From Serilophus lunatus (lineage: Eukaryota > Chordata > Aves > Passeriformes > Eurylaimidae), in the NCBI GenBank assembly GCA_013399895.1, contig VXBA01002149.1, positions 40,441-104,440 on the forward strand: a stretch of DNA of 64,000 nucleotides. The letters are read 5' to 3'. A model generated the notes under the pieces. The model was not told where the DNA came from. It made no database searches and saw only the letters and a program-made list of their open reading frames with translations. Position numbers and translations under genes: made by a program. Below, piece by piece: positions 45,141-60,300 of the stretch (positions are counted from its first letter, which is position 1; each line of letters begins with the position of its first letter).

Positions 45141-48100
45141 CATTCCAATCAGCCATTCATGTAATTTTAGATTTCCTGGCAACAAGGTGAAAAAAACAAT
45201 CTAAATTCTGCATCATTTTGGAATGAACTGTCTTAAACAAAAAAGTAGTCACTCTTGACACTTTAGGCGTCACATGCCATCTGCCTTTGGAAAACCATCT
45301 AGAGGAAAAAGAAGTCTGAGAAGATCTCTGGTCAGTAACTTAACTGTTTTATTATTTGAATTAATCAATTTCAAATTGAACAAAGGTGTTCCTGAAAAAT
45401 GATTTTCATTAAGACATTTAGCTCTAGCACTATTATGTCATTATTCCTCTCGTTTGTTCATTGATGTTGCCTCTTACCAGGTTTATTATCAGTAAATACT
45501 GATATTTAATGTTATTAATATTATGTACTTGGAATCCTCAAATGAAAGAGTAATTTTGCAATTTCTGGGAAGCAGTTGATACAGTTTCCAAATTTATTAA
45601 TGTTCTAAACGACACTGAAAATGCTAAAGCACTAAATATAACTTCCAGTTAGAATACGCCAAAACTGTACAGAAGCATTCAAGGTAATCTCTGAGACAAT
45701 ATAAGAATTTGCTATGTCAGTCTTTTCAATAATTTTTTAAGATATATAATTTATCATTCTTCTGTTAAAAATCTTCCTATGAAATTGTGCAGAGGATTTT
45801 ATTCATCTGTACCCTGCTCTGAATGAGTACAAGTTTCATAAATTCCCCAAAAAAAAATGGAGTTGCCTGAAGGAAATTAACATCAGTTTATGCAAGACAG
45901 CCCTGTTAAACTTCAGCAGTTAATGAAGGGATTAATAAAAAAAATTCTTTCATATGATAAAAGAACACAGTGTGGGTCAAAGGGAAAGGGGATAAAATAG
46001 AAAGAAGGAAAAGCATCAAACATTTCCTATCAAGAACACAAACACAGATAAACTAATATATTACCTCTTAATTCAAATAATTAAAAATTGCTATTAAATA
46101 TACAGATAAAACTTGTTCCATAATCCAAGCTTTTCTAATTGTAGTAGTTAGTAAAAAAGAAAAAATCAATTTTTTTCTCTGAACCAAAGCTTTTTGACAT
46201 TAATCCGACAAATGATGTATAAATATATTCCAAAACGTTTTTAAAATTGATTTTAATACATACTTCGTTGTTATTAATCCTACCAATAGCCCCACTGTCT
46301 GACACTAGGTTAAATACCAGTTTAAACACAGAAATCAAGCCACAAAAACCATGAATACTCAGTCTTTTGGGGCCCCCATGCTTCCTATAGACATTGAAGG
46401 CATTAAAGCAGAATACATCACAGTCATAGGCCATATGTACAACTTCTGTTTGTCATATTCGTATTTACATACCTCACAAACAGTATTCAAGAGGCCTGAT
46501 AATCAAAAAGCCACTAATGCTGCCAACACGGACCATGGTAGATTTTGCTAAGCTCATTACATTTTAAAATGTGTACAATTCAAAATCCACAGATAAGAAA
46601 AAAAGGAAGTTGATTTTGTTTTACCGTACACACCTTGAATATTGTGTAAGAACAACTTTGGACATTCGATCAATATTTCCATATTTCCCAATTAACGTAA
46701 ATAGGAACACCACCAAAAAAGAAAGGAATAGGAAAAAAAAACCCAGCCCGGAACATGTGGAGAATTCAAATATTACATGAGCAAAATATTCATTTACTGT
46801 CAATGCACACAAATCTGTCATCCAAGTCAACCTGAAAGCCAGTGATGTATCTCAAAATCCTTTCATTGCAGTGGCACAGACTGAAAATTGGTTGGAGAAA
46901 AATGTGAAAATTAAAATATAAGAAAGGACAGAAAAATCCTTTATCACCTTAACAGTCTACATTAAATAGCCAAGAAAAGTAAAAAAAAACTATGTTCACA
47001 AATCTGTAGCAGTCTTAGTTGCAGTCTCTAGTATAGACAACTCTCTATCATAAAGCCAAAAAATTAAGAAACAAAACTACAAGTACAACTTATAGACATA
47101 TAAGTACAGCATAGGACCTAAAGGCAAAGGCAGCAATCTAAAGCTTTGCTAAATCACTGCATTTTACATGTTGAAGCACACAGGGATATGATGTTTGCCA
47201 GGATCCCATATAATGTTTTAAAATACAGTTTTGAGAAGATACAAATTTAAGGAAGCTTATCAAATTTGGTCCACTTCTTACTTGTGTCTAATGTGAGCTA
47301 GTTCCTGTCATGCATCTGTTTTTTCACAAAAATCATAGTACAGACTGAGGTATGAATTATCTTTGCTAAATGAAGCAGTCTTAGTTGGTATGTTTGTACA
47401 ATTCGTGTTAGCAATGCTAGTTTTCAAAGAAACAAGGCATAACAGCCAGTTAAGTTAGAGTTCCACAAATAAAATTCTGCACAAATTAACTAGACTAGCA
47501 TTTATTACTTACTGAAAACCCATCACTTTACCAAGCATTAAGTTTTTCCCTTCTTCTCAACATCTCACCTGTACTTCAAAATTTTAGCAAACATTTTATT
47601 AAAAAAACCAGTTTCAACTGAGGTCTATTCATGATTTTTATTATTCTAATTTGTCATTCAGGATAACTATTCATAACTGACTCTACACAAAGATCATATT
47701 ATTAAACCCTTAGAAATACAGTAACCCCCATATATTTCCTAAAAATTACCAATTGCAGGTTTTACAGATATAATGCTAAAAGCTCAGTAGGTACTCAATG
47801 TTATTTGACATTGATGAAGCAAATTTAAAGACTTGCTCTCTAATTACTGTAAATACTGTACAGGCCAGCATCTGTATATAAAAAGGTTTGATTATACCTT
47901 AACAAAACATGCCAACAGACTAGGAAAATGCAAACAGGAAGCATGGCTAGACTTCTACTAGCAAGTTTTATGTCAATCACTACATCACCATGCAACTGTA
48001 CTGTAAAAGATTTATGTCACTGCATTCACTAGGAGTATTCTGCAAAGAGTAGGCTCAAATTTGTAGACAGAAAAAGTGATTAAATGTTCGTGGACCAGCT

Positions 48101-50569
48101 GAGCAAACAGTCACTTCTCCATTTATGGCTTGATGATACTTAGCACAACAGTTTTTTTCAGTTTGTTTGGTTGTTTGTTGGTTTTGTATGTTTGTTTGGG
48201 GTTTTTTTAAAGGACAAAGAACACCAAAGTTTTTCTTTCTCAAACTCAAATTTATTCTACCAGGAATTAAACTTGATCTCAATATCACCATTAAAGCCAA
48301 GGCAAAGTATTCTGGGCTTGTATTTCTCGTTCATTTCTGTGCTATTGCAACACTTAACAGGATTACAGGATACAGGAAAACCTGGCAAATGTGCAAGCCA
48401 ACCTACAGTTGCTGGTGTAAGTAACCTCCAGGATGCAACTGTCAGAGGATTCCCAAAGGGAAAAGTCAGGATGTTCTGTCAAGCACTGCACAACAGGGCA
48501 AATCCTGACTGAGATTTACAGCCACTGTCACAATGAATGCAACTGGGAGTTTTAATACTAAACAGTGTACATAGCAGATGAGTAAAGATGTAAAACCTAT
48601 GAAGCATAAGGGAAGGAGAGTGGTTTGAAACTTCTGGATAAAGCAAAAGAAATGCACAATTTTAAGTAAATATTAAATAAGGTTCAATTCTTTTGAGTAG
48701 CATCAGTAATCACAATAGATTCAGTGGGAGCAGACTACTTATAATACCAGTCACGTCTGAACTTCAGCTACATGGACTGAGAGTAATGTCAGCTTTAAAT
48801 CACAGTCTCCATACTAGGAAGGAAGATGTGATGACCTCCAGAACCTAGCTACCCAAGAAAAGTTTCCTCAAGAAGTTCCTTTGAAAACTATGTAAAATAA
48901 TGGACTCTTCTTAAACTGATATAGTCCAGTATCAGTTAATTATAAAACTTCTCAATAAATTAAAGGAAGAGGGGGGGGGAAATACCTCAAATGAAGTATA
49001 AGAATATAGAAACCACAAGTGATTTTCCATCCTTATACCACCATTTCAAAAAATTATGGGGTAGTTTCCAAAAGAAGTGATTTGGTTTTAAAACAGATGC
49101 TTACTCTTAAGGGAAAACATTAAAAAAAAAAAAAAAAAGGAAGGAAAAATGCTGCAGAATTCTTTGCAATTTAAAATACCCATAAGATGTAAACAGTATG
49201 AAAAACCACTAATATTATCTCATACCAAATGCACAGAAGTATATAAAATTCTGGCTGCATTCTACTTTCTTGAATTGTGTTCCACATTTTTGAATGTCAC
49301 AGTACTTCTAGCCTGCCAATTAGCCTTCAGGACAAAATGCTTGCTACGCAACTGTGACAAACAGGGCTTACTTAAGGTAAAGAGCCTCAGCAGACAAACA
49401 TTACTTAGGAGGTTTGGTTTTGTTTTGTTTTTTCTTCTTTTTTCCCCTCACATTAAAGTTGCCAAAGGCAAGAGAAGGCCTCTGCTTATATTTATTAAAA
49501 ATTATGTCTCCTGCCAGTTCTTGAAATGCAAGTTTAAATTGCAAATAATAGAAAAGCCCTATTTGCAAATGATAACATGAAGAGTAGTTGAGATTTGCAA
49601 AAACTTTTGTTGCACCTAGCACTGGTTTAATGCAATATGGTGTTTTATAATATATCTCTATTTCAAGATGCTGCATGTTTTCTTTCGTAAAGAACTAGTA
49701 AAAAGTCTTCTCAATCTTACTCTTTATTACATATTCCACCATTAGATTCTCCTATGTATAGTATCTCAACCAGACACCATCAATAATATGAACAACCTGA
49801 AAACTGATTCAGATTTTTAGAAAGTTGGAGTTTTTTTACACTTATGAAACAGGATGCAGGCATAAGAAATTGGTTTCTTAGGGGACAGAGCACCCAACGG
49901 ACATTTGGCAAAACTGCCCTCAGCTTATTTTTTGCTGTTTTCTTATGTAAGAACTCAAACCCTAGCCCAGCCAAAATTACATATTCCATCACTAAACATC
50001 ATGTTTCACAAACTGTGTGTGGAATATGTACAGAAAAATGTAGGAAAAAATACAGCTTCAGTTCTGCTCCATGGCAACTGTGTTCACCAATTTCTCACAG
50101 CAGGCTCTTCATTTGCTCTGGGATGCCTTATTCCAGGCCCACTGCAGTTCACAGGAACCTAGCCAGCTGATGTCATTAAGCTCTGATTCAGCTGCATCCT
50201 GAAAAACTGCTCAGAAAATATTTTAACATTAAATGTGCAATTTCTATCAAATTAGGCATACTTTGCAAGTAGTAGTTTAAATCCTATCTGCAAGAGACTA
50301 AACACTAAATGAAATATTGTGGGTTCCACGTATGGAACACATAAGTAACACAGTTCCTGATACGAAAGTTTTTCTGTTGCTATCCTTATTCCTTTCGAAT
50401 TTTCTCAACACCTTCCTCATTACTGTTGAGAAGAGCAGAAGCACGCAGAGAATTCAGAATGCTTATAAGCCACGGATTTCTGCAACACTGCACTGATGTT
50501 CTGCTTTGCTCTCCATTCTCTTCCTAAGGACTCATCTTTGACTGCTATTTAGATTAAGTTGATGTTTCC
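45141..50569. other. A+T-rich noncoding stretch, nothing recognised
   Basis: No gene or repeat family is recognised over 5.4 kb. It includes a TTTG-rich tract (about 48148-48208), a run of nine G (48971-48979) and a run of 17 A (49122-49138). Frames of 113 and 143 codons (48171-48512 and 49149-49580, plus) show no domain, and the second overlaps a frame on the opposite strand. Confidence 0.55.
49122..49138. repeat. Poly-A run (17 A)
   Basis: Uninterrupted A homopolymer followed by GGAAGGAAAA. There is no upstream retrocopy signature such as an exon-like frame, so I do not call it a processed-pseudogene tail. Confidence 0.9.
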
Positions 50570-51340
50570 CTGACTGTATCTGTAATGGCAGATTGATGTT
50601 TGTCCTTAATAGACCATAATCCATTATTGCACAGCAAGGACCAACTCAGAAGCCATCATTTAGTATGCCAAGTAATGGAAGAAAAGTGTCCCAATATTTA
50701 TCTCCTTGAATTTTACCTGCCATTTTTTAACCATTTAGACTGTGTCACTCCATCACAAAACCAAATAATTTACTCCTATTCTCCTCAGTTTTTAGCTTTC
50801 CAGTGACCATTTATAAAAGAAAAGGTATTAACTATTGTTCCCTCTTAGATCTCAGCTGCCTTGTTTTCATAAAAGTCTTTGGTGAGAGTTTTTGTCACCA
50901 GATATTGGGATGTGCAAGTACAGCACATCATTCAAGTTGCCCTCATCAACAAGGCGTAACAAGTCATTCAGAGAACTCCAAAACAATGGTTATGTAAGAC
51001 TTCCTTTCCTAAAAGTCATGCTGATACTTCCCAAGTATAGCTTCTGTATCTGTATCATATTTATCCACTTGTTCACAAAGTCCATTCTAAAGTAATTTCT
51101 ACTATATTACATAGCACAGAGACTTACAGGATTATAGTCCTTTAGATTTCACATCAAATCTTTTCTCAACACTGGCACTATGTTTACCATCCTCTAATCC
51201 TAGGCACCAAGACAATTTTAAATGAAAAGTTACGCATCAGCAATAGTAATACAGCTATTTCCCCCTTGAGTTCCTGTAACACTCCTGGGTGAACACCATC
51301 TGTTCCAACTCGTTTGTTATGAAGGCAGTAGGTGCTCTCC
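50570..51340 (-). mobile_element. Ancient CR1-like LINE fragment, start of reverse transcriptase
   Basis: On the minus strand a frame within 51393-51184 reads GTDGVHPGVLQELKGEIAVL, the PDGIHPRVLKEL motif at the start of CR1-type reverse transcriptase, followed by a decayed fingers region. Further downstream a QHDF-like remnant near 51020-51000 corresponds to the SQHGFxKGxSC block. LVDEGN-like sequence near 50955-50935 corresponds to the block before the FLDFSKAFD motif. Wording and spacing resemble old amniote CR1 (as in turtles and crocodilians) more than young bird CR1. Similarity below about 50880 is weak, so the lower boundary is approximate. Confidence 0.55.
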
Positions 51341-54300
51341 AGACATACTGAAAGACTCCTCCTGTTCCATATTTCAAAGCAGTAACATTTCAAATTAGAT
51401 TAATTCAGTTTATTGAATTGCTAATTCACCTGCTCTATGTTATTGTTATTGTCTGGCTTTTGACACCATCAACATAAACTACTTGACTGACTTGTGATGC
51501 CAAAAACCCCATTAACCCATTGTGCAGAGGCAAAATACAAGGAGAACTCAATGTTTTATTTAATCAAGTAAAAATAGGAATAATGAGGTCCAGTGAGCTA
51601 CAGAAATGCAAAAACTCACACTTGCATTATTTCATTAAAAATCCACAGAATCCATGGTGGTTATAGGAAACACCCAGGAATTGGGGTTCTTAGGTTTTCT
51701 CCTACAAAATAGAATCCTTCTGAGCCCGACAAGTGAGCACAAGAAAATAAACAGCAAATGTTAGGTAACAGTAACCCATATTTGCATACTTAAGATTCTC
51801 AGATGATCTCATAATATTATTTTGGACTTTTACATAACAGTAGCAAAACAAAAAAATACAGATATTCCTTTGAAGACTTTCTTTGCTAGCTTTTCTACAC
51901 CCACAAATACACACAAACAAGCACAGGCATTTCGACTGCTAGTGTACATGGGTAGGAAAATTTCTAAGACAGATGCTAGATCCAAGCCATTCTGCTCCAT
52001 AACAATATGAGTTTGACTGAAAAATGAAATCCAAATATTACCTGAACTACTATGTTTTATTGTTTCGCTATTATGAATGCCAGATTTTTAATTTTTTTTT
52101 TCTTCTAGTGAGACAGCCATAATGCACAAGCTCTTGCTTCAAGGGCCATGTTTGTTATGCTAAAAACATTTATTATTGGTCTTAAGTTAATACTGAGTAC
52201 TTTCAGAAAACTTTTTGGAACACCATGAAAACTATAGTTGATTTGCAAGACATAATAATCACATTAGATATGTAATAACAAGTACTGTCAGAGTGACAAA
52301 AGTGACTTAAACACAAATTCTTAAAATTTTTTCCTAGAATTCCCTAGTTATTTCTGCTAAAATATTTCCATTCAGAGCTTCTTCAAGTGTATGAATTTGC
52401 TTCCTTACATTTGATAAATGTATACGAATCAGATACCATTGTTCTATTCTGGGAAGTTTTTAAAGCACAAAGGATAGTCAGGCACAAAATTAATATTCAT
52501 AAGTGATTTATCCTGGTCTTTTTTCTGAAAATTCACATCTCAGTTCCAACTTTTTAGGATATTTTTATGAAAAAGTTCTTGTACAATTCTAGGAATAGTG
52601 TTCCATATTTTAACTATGAAATTCAAAAGTTAACCTGGCATCCCAAACATGCATTAATTTAAAAGAGTACTTTTAAAAACTTATTATTTTCCTGCTGACT
52701 ACATAGAAGTGGGTCTCCTCCTGCCAGATGACTTTCTCCAAGACAGTCTTCAAAATTCTCAAGGCAAAAGGTTGCAGGTGAAATAAAGAAATCTGCAGAT
52801 GTAGGGCATACATGACAAGCAATTTTTCATGCCAACTGAAATTCATGGATTGTGGAAAAGTGTGCCAGGTGTGTCTAACAGAGGACACTAGCAGCCTAGG
52901 TTTGCCAGATATGGGAAAGAAAGTTATGCCAGAATTTCTGTCACAGAGCTGGCAGTCTAGAAGTCCCAGGAGTCTCAGCTTGCAATCAGGCATGCTAGGG
53001 AAGTCTAGTAAGGATTTTGACACCCTGCTGCAGAACTGTGACTCAGAACCTCAGGAACCCTTGGCTGCTATCTTGGTAACGTCACTGAGCAACTGTAGCA
53101 CACAGAGGGAATGCTAAAATTTAGAAACATTACATTTCGGTGTTTCTAGGAAAGAGAAAACAAGAATGTTGATTAGAAATTATATAAAAATAGTCTTAGC
53201 AATGTAAGACCAAAGCCCATCCAAAATAATGAAAAACATAGATTTTCTTACGGATGAAACCCCTAAAATCTGTACTCATTATTATATTCAGGAATGACAA
53301 AACTCGATTTTCATATCAAGGCCCCAAGACTAATCATTCCACTATTAGAAGCTGATGACTCTGGTTACCTCAGAAGGTCTGTAACCTAAACTCTTTGAAC
53401 AGCTATTGTTGGGTAGTAAAACTGTGCTGCAAGTGATAGAGGTCAAGTCTAGGTTTTAGGTACCATTCTAAGCAGTTTGGACTACGAATGGTGGAAAGAG
53501 GGAGAAGTAACAAAGAAGACAGTAAAATATTTACAAAACAAAACCATTAGAAAGTACTACTAGAGATCATATTTTAAGGACAATTTTCAAACATTCATAA
53601 CAATATTCTTATGGATGTCTGCTCTATTAATCCATGGCTGGTTTGAAAGTCCTTTCCATCAGCTTCCTTTATTTAATTTCAAGGCAGAAACTTGATTTAC
53701 CTTATCTTGCAGTAAGATTTAATTTCTGAAAAGATCTTGTCCGATGTTTTCTAACATTTCATTATGCCAGATATTATTTACATATCAGAAGATAGAAGCA
53801 GAAGAGGCCACTGTTCTTCCATTTTCCCACAAAAAGCCAGCACAAGATCCAAAATAGTTAAAATCAATTGAGCAATTTTGTATTAAGATGAGAGTATGTT
53901 CAGGGGAAACAAAACATTCTAAACCTACCTTTAAAAAAACACCTATAAGTCACTTCCAAACTTTCCTAAAATAAGTTATGATGGTTTTGTAGTGAAGATA
54001 GATCTGAGATGCTTTTGGTAGCCTTGTTTGAACCCTCTTCATTCTCCAATTACACTTTTTTCTTGAAAAATGCATTATCCTGCCAGAACAAATGACAAGT
54101 AAACACGGTTCTCTTACTCCCTAGGTCTAGCTGATAGTGTAACAATCTCTTACATCCTAATTGCCTCAGCAAGATTTAAAACAGTACAAACCTTTTCCAA
54201 ATAGTAGAAACATTTTTACACATCTGAGAGAAACTTCCTATGAAGGAAGATTAATAACTTCTACACATTAACTTGTTCCAGGTAAGATAAATTACATGTT

Positions 54301-57300
54301 CTCCATCAAACTCCCTCACAACAAGAAGGCTTTCGCCTTTCTCAAATTCTTCAAATAGGATATAACTGAAAGACAGGTGAATCTATTACAGAAAACAACA
54401 TTCCTAAAACATGTACGATGTGGACCACAGCAACCATTTCATTGCACAGATCTCCTCTCATGGTCCCCTACTATCCTGTGATGAAATCTTGAGTCATTCA
54501 AAGCTTTATATCATCATTGACTGAGAGTAGCATTTTATCTCATTGAATCAAATTTCAGCGGCACTCCATGTACACTCCTTAGAGGACCCTCCCCAGGGAG
54601 TGCTCCCATGGGACCTGTACAGAAAACCCTGGAAAAGAAACTTTTCCAGACTATCCAAATCCTTCTCCAGATATTATCCATGTAATAACCACCCTAAAAG
54701 CAGCTAGTATGACAAAGTTCATGCACGTAAGAATTGCAAGAATTCACTCACATTGAGAGATTTGATAAGCAAGAATTAATGCCACAGAATAATAAATGCT
54801 ATTATAGACAAATAAACTACCAGAAGAATATATGACTGTCAAGACAGCACTCCAATATGGCCTACGTGTTTCAAATAAAAGAAGATATGTTCAGCTTTTA
54901 CTGGTAGTTTAAGAATCTTGAGGCTTCCTTACTGTGACAATAATAAGAGTAATAGTGTTGAGACTAAACTTACTAGTTATAAAAGAATAGTATCATTGTT
55001 ACCTACAATATTAGTTAAATAAGACTGTCTTACAAAAACTGTCTCAACTCTCCTCCATGATAATGTAGCTATTTAGCTTTAGAAAATCAACACAAGAAGT
55101 ATAAACACAGTGATACAATTTTTAAATGTAGGTAAACTCAAGGGACAAACATGACCCTGTAGATTTAATTACAAACAAGTTATCAAAAGGCAAGAATGGA
55201 CTTTTCTACTCGCTCAAAAGTAAATTCTTTTGCCATATGCCAAGAGAGTAAGACTGTGGTTTGAGGTACTGAAGATAGTTTTCTTGTTAGGTCATGTAGA
55301 AAGTATGTGAAATAATAAGATATTTCTTTCTTTTCCTCTCTCTCCTTTATGATTTTCTTCCACAATACATGTGGCATTAGGAAGAAAGAAAGGGGTACAG
55401 GTGCTCAGAATATCAAAGAGGCTATTTTCTGTTTCTGATAATTCATAGCAAAAAGTGTATTTTGAATTTAAAAAAAAAAAAAGTTAATTTTATTTTCCAG
55501 TAACCAGGGAGTTCCCCAACCCATACTGCCACTCTGCAAATGACATCATGTCATCCAATAAAACAATTAAGTTAGAAACATAGTAAGTACAGCACAAGCA
55601 GGCAGGCTGCCCATTATCTCCAGTTTTCAGAGTCTCACCAAGCTTCCCCTCAGTAGTATTTTAGATTTCACTTCATAATCAAAAAAGAGACTCATGTACA
55701 TTGAAACTTCTAAAAGAAACAAGCTTGTCAAGCAATTTTCATATCTTGCTTTAGAATCTCAAAGAAAAACCACTCCTTGGAGCAGCTCTGCTTCCCTGAG
55801 GAGTTTCACCTATAAAACAAACTCCATTTGAGATTTAGTTTCCTTTTTATTCCATATTATGGAACATTCCCAAAGATATTGAAAATTTCTTAGAAATAAG
55901 GGCAAAATAATTCAATTTTTCATGTACTAAATTCCATGTGCTTTTATAATGGCTTGATGTTTAGCTGTACAGCTAAGTATCATTAACTTATGCCAACAAT
56001 CATAAGTTGAAGAGGGCTGACAGAAATGTCCCTGACAGAGAGAGACCAGAAGCAAAAGTGTTCCCCTGGAAACCTCCAACTCACCAAACATTTAGATTTA
56101 ATATTTTTAATTCATTTAATTAAAAAATGGATTGAACAGCTGAAAAAGGAACTCTTCCAGACATGCCTGAACTCTGTTTCTGAGACATAGCCCACATAAG
56201 AAAGGAAGTGGCATGATGTTGTTAAGCTACATGCCATCAGGAGACAGGATGGATAAAAACTTGAGGTGAGGATTAGCGCCAACTCAACCTAAACTAGTCA
56301 GCAAGCAATTCTGTGGGTCTCCAGGCTGCTGTGATAATTTTTAGTTAGGAAAATGCTTTGATGCTACAATGTTTAATGAGTATTCTGGATATGCTTCTAC
56401 TTTCACAAAAACACATCTTTAATACAAGAATTTAAACAGATATTGATAATGATGCTTTTGCTAGAAAACCTGCCTTTATTCTTACGGTATCTTCTCTGAA
56501 GAAGGAAAACTAATGCACAAATCCAAATAAAATTTTATTTGACAAGATGCAATTCCTGATGAAAAATATACATGGGTTAAAACACTACCACACAGTATTA
56601 CCTCCCAGATACAAAACCAGGCAACCTTGATATCCCACACATCTCTGCCCAACGAGTCAGTGACAGAAGGAAATGAGCTACATGCATTTCTTTTATTATA
56701 TAAGCTGCTGTAACAAAGGTTCAGAAGAAAACTAGAAAACACAAACCCTTTGAAGCTTTTCTTAGGTAGCAATATTAAACTGACCCTTCTGCAAAACTGG
56801 CCCTCAATTAAATCATGAGAAAGAAAAATATGAGTACTAGTATCAGAAAAGTCCTCAATTCTTGTGTAAGATCCATTGATTCCGTGTGTAAGGTATCCCT
56901 TCCATTCAAAAGAAAACTGGTGTAAATTGCATTTCTCAAAGTTGTCAGTGTACGGTTAAAAGCCTTTAGAATGCTGCTACTGCTCTCAAATTAAACTTTG
57001 CCGCCCTACATTTGGTTGTTGGGGGTTTAACCAATGCAACAGTTTAAGTTATTTGGGCTGTCTTTGTAACAACCAGGCACAGGACAGGGTTTTTCCCTCT
57101 GAAATGGCACAGAAAGCAATGAGGTAGCACGCACAAACACTGCATAGGGCCTTTCAGATATAATCCTACCCTGAAACATATGTTGTGCCTCACATCTCAC
57201 CCAAGTTTCACTGACCTTACAGACCTTTCTCTGTGTTGCAGATTATGTTTCAACCCCTGCTTTGCCAAAACTTGGACAGGTTGTGCTCATTTACATTTAA

Positions 57301-60300
57301 TTTCTAAAAAAACTGTTTTAATCATCTGTGCAGTTCCACATATCAAAAGGAGAGAAGGTGGCATTGTAGGTCCTGTTAGGTCACGACAACAAAGACTACA
57401 CAGCTGTCAACAACACTGATGTGCTTTTAAAAAGTTCACAGCCCTAATCAGATATTAAAAACTCCATTCTGCATTTGGTTTGCATTTTATTAGATAAAAA
57501 TCTACTCTTCAACATTTGAGATAAAATTCAGTTGGAAAATGGGTGTTTCATCTGGTGTAAAATCACCCACTCCTCTTCCCAAAGCCATGACCAACAAAAA
57601 ATTCTTCTGTCTACAGTCTTAATACATTATTTAGTTTAATATTTATTATTACACAGGTCTGGGAAAAAAAAAAGACACAAAAAAAAAGACAGACGATGCT
57701 TTCAGCTGTCAAAGGAAGAAAAAACTATTCTTTCCTTTATCAGCCTTGAGCTATTTTAGCAGCCCATTAACACTTTGAGGACTATCATCAGGAAAGATTT
57801 ATCTTTCACCAGTTCTTTAAAAACACCTCTAGTAAACTGAGACAGCACTTTCTTCACTTCTCTGCAAGGCTCTCATCGACACTGGTGACTTTATTCACCC
57901 CTTTTTCCAGCGTTTGCAGTATTTATGTAACTAAACACTGAAGTATGTGGTTTATTTCATTCTGTAAACAGACTCTGTGAAGGACTTGTTCTGGAAGTTA
58001 CAGATTCTCAAAGCCTTGATACATATCTCTCCAATGCAAAACACTTCAATCTGATGATGTGTTTATTCTCTGGCTCCTCATGTCAGGTTCTTATTGCGCA
58101 ATCTCTTACCTCCCACAAGTTCAGCATTGGCAACAGGACAAAACAGGGTTTAGGCTGGACCTGGAAAATGCAGTGAGGGTGAAAAGACTGACAAGCTGTT
58201 GGCCCTCTCTTATGAAGGCTGCTAGAGGAAATACCCTTATCTGGGATTTGCTGACATCTGAATAGATTTCATCAAGCAATACAGACATCTGCCTGTAAAC
58301 TAATCCTTCTGAGTTCTCTTTTTAGCCCAGCAGTCTAGTGTGATTTCCCTATTCTAAAGACAACATCTACATTTGGCTGGAAAAAAAAAAATCAAATCTC
58401 ACGAAGTATCTGTTTATCCTCCATACCTTTTATTGACCATAAAGAGAATCTGAGGGGACCAAACCAACTGAATGTCTATAGTAATTTGAGAAGAATCACA
58501 GCCCTTTTCTGTAGCATTCTGGCAACTCCACGATAATTCTAGCCACTGAGGGAAGTCCAGATATTTGATACACTGAGTATATATAGTGGTTGGATCCCTA
58601 AGAAACACTTTTAGATCATGTGCATTCTACAACACATCCACCTGCATGTCTGTCTAGGTTTCCTCAGGCAAAAATCCAGCAGTTCTAAATGTATAATTCT
58701 GGAGCATAGAATGTGCTCAAAAGAACATCTTGTTTTAATCAGGGCTTCACACAGCCTTCATTTGGCTGAGGAGATGGGTTACTAGACACGAAGATAGAAA
58801 TAAGAAGAATCAAGCACCTAGTCCTTTTCATTCACACTAAAAGATTCCAGCTCCAATTCAAGTCTACATAAAAATTCCAACACCTACATACGTAATAAAG
58901 TTAAATAGAAAAATTGCACAGTTGCTGTAAAAGCTGGATGAAGACTTTTCCTGTCCCATGAAGAAAGAGATGAGATTTCAAAACATATTTGTAGTCTTAA
59001 AATAGAAGGAAAAACACTACACATTCCTGGTGTGGAGAAATCTAAAGACAGTTTGGAAGAAGTCTAAAATATTTGGGGTTTACCTACCTAATCATTAAAG
59101 TTCAAAGGCAAATTAAACAAATTCAAACTAGTCTGGATTATTCAACAATTTTGAACAATTTGAATGAGGTAAAATGAAACACTATTTCTTGTCATAACTA
59201 ATGTTTGATGGTTAAAAATTTCTATAGAAAAATTAATCTTAAAACCTGTTCATCCAACTCTAAAGGCTAGTGATGCCTTTAATGATATTTTAGGCAAAAG
59301 TTACAGTATCTACTCCTTTGTATGGTCCTTTGCATATTGAGCTAAGAAGAACAGAAGGATTCCTGCTCCCACCCCTCATCACGCGCCTCCCTCCACAATA
59401 GTGAGCCTTTTTCAGTTAAGCTACATTAGGTCTTCATTTGTGAGGCTGAGAAGATGGCTATGTAGAGACAGAGGAAGCAAGTCATGTTCTAAACTGGTAG
59501 AAGATCACTGAATAAATGCATATTTACCAATTAATATGAATGTGAAAACAAATATTGACTAGAGTGGCTGCAGGAAAGAATAATAGAACACTAAGAGAAA
59601 CTATGTTCAAGACATTTTACTCCTCACTGCATCTCAATCATTCCTAACAAAAAAGGGATATAATATATTCCCTATTGAATACAATGGTTTTCCCTCTGAG
59701 TTTGAAAATATTCCTGACATAATGATAACTCACATTTCCCAGAATTATCAGGGATTTGCAAGGCTGACACTGAGACTGGCAGAAGCTTGCACACACTGCA
59801 TCAAATGTATACAAAAAAGAGGATTTATGGTGGGGAGATGAGAAAACAGAAGATCTGACAGAGGTGTTTTGTTTTGGAAAAAAAATAAAAATTAGTGAAA
59901 GCCAGAACTAAAGAAACTCATTGAAAACAAAGTAAATGTATTTCAGGTGTCTTGAAATTTGGAAGTGACCCTACCTCAAACCATCAGAACTTGGTGAGGA
60001 AGTATAAGTAGACCAAGGGCAGAGCAAATAGTCTGTAAAAGATAAACTTCAAAGAGTGATCTCTTAGCCTTTCAAGTCTTTTTTTTTAAAATGCAACTGC
60101 TATCCATATTAAGGTACAGAACTGCTTTGATTTTAGAAATAAATACGTTAACACCATCTTACATAACCAGAAAGCAAAAACTGATCAATTTTTTTAATGA
60201 TTTAAGTGCCACTGGATACATGAAATTGAGGAAGGTGCCAAGTGTTAACTGGACTCTCCTAATTTCTCTCAGAACAGACAACTCATGAAGAAGCTTATAA

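Noticed and set aside
49122..49138. Poly-A tail of a retrocopy or SINE
   Set aside because: No body sequence with exon-like or tRNA-like features precedes it. CR1, the dominant bird LINE, does not make poly-A-tailed copies.
49149..49580. 143-codon plus-strand frame as a gene
   Set aside because: It has A+T-driven composition, no recognisable domain, and an opposing open frame over the same bases (49401-49676).
52673..53117. Possible exon or processed pseudogene (116- and 101-codon frames)
   Set aside because: The frames overlap on opposite strands. I recognise no protein family, and no poly-A tail or target duplication is visible.
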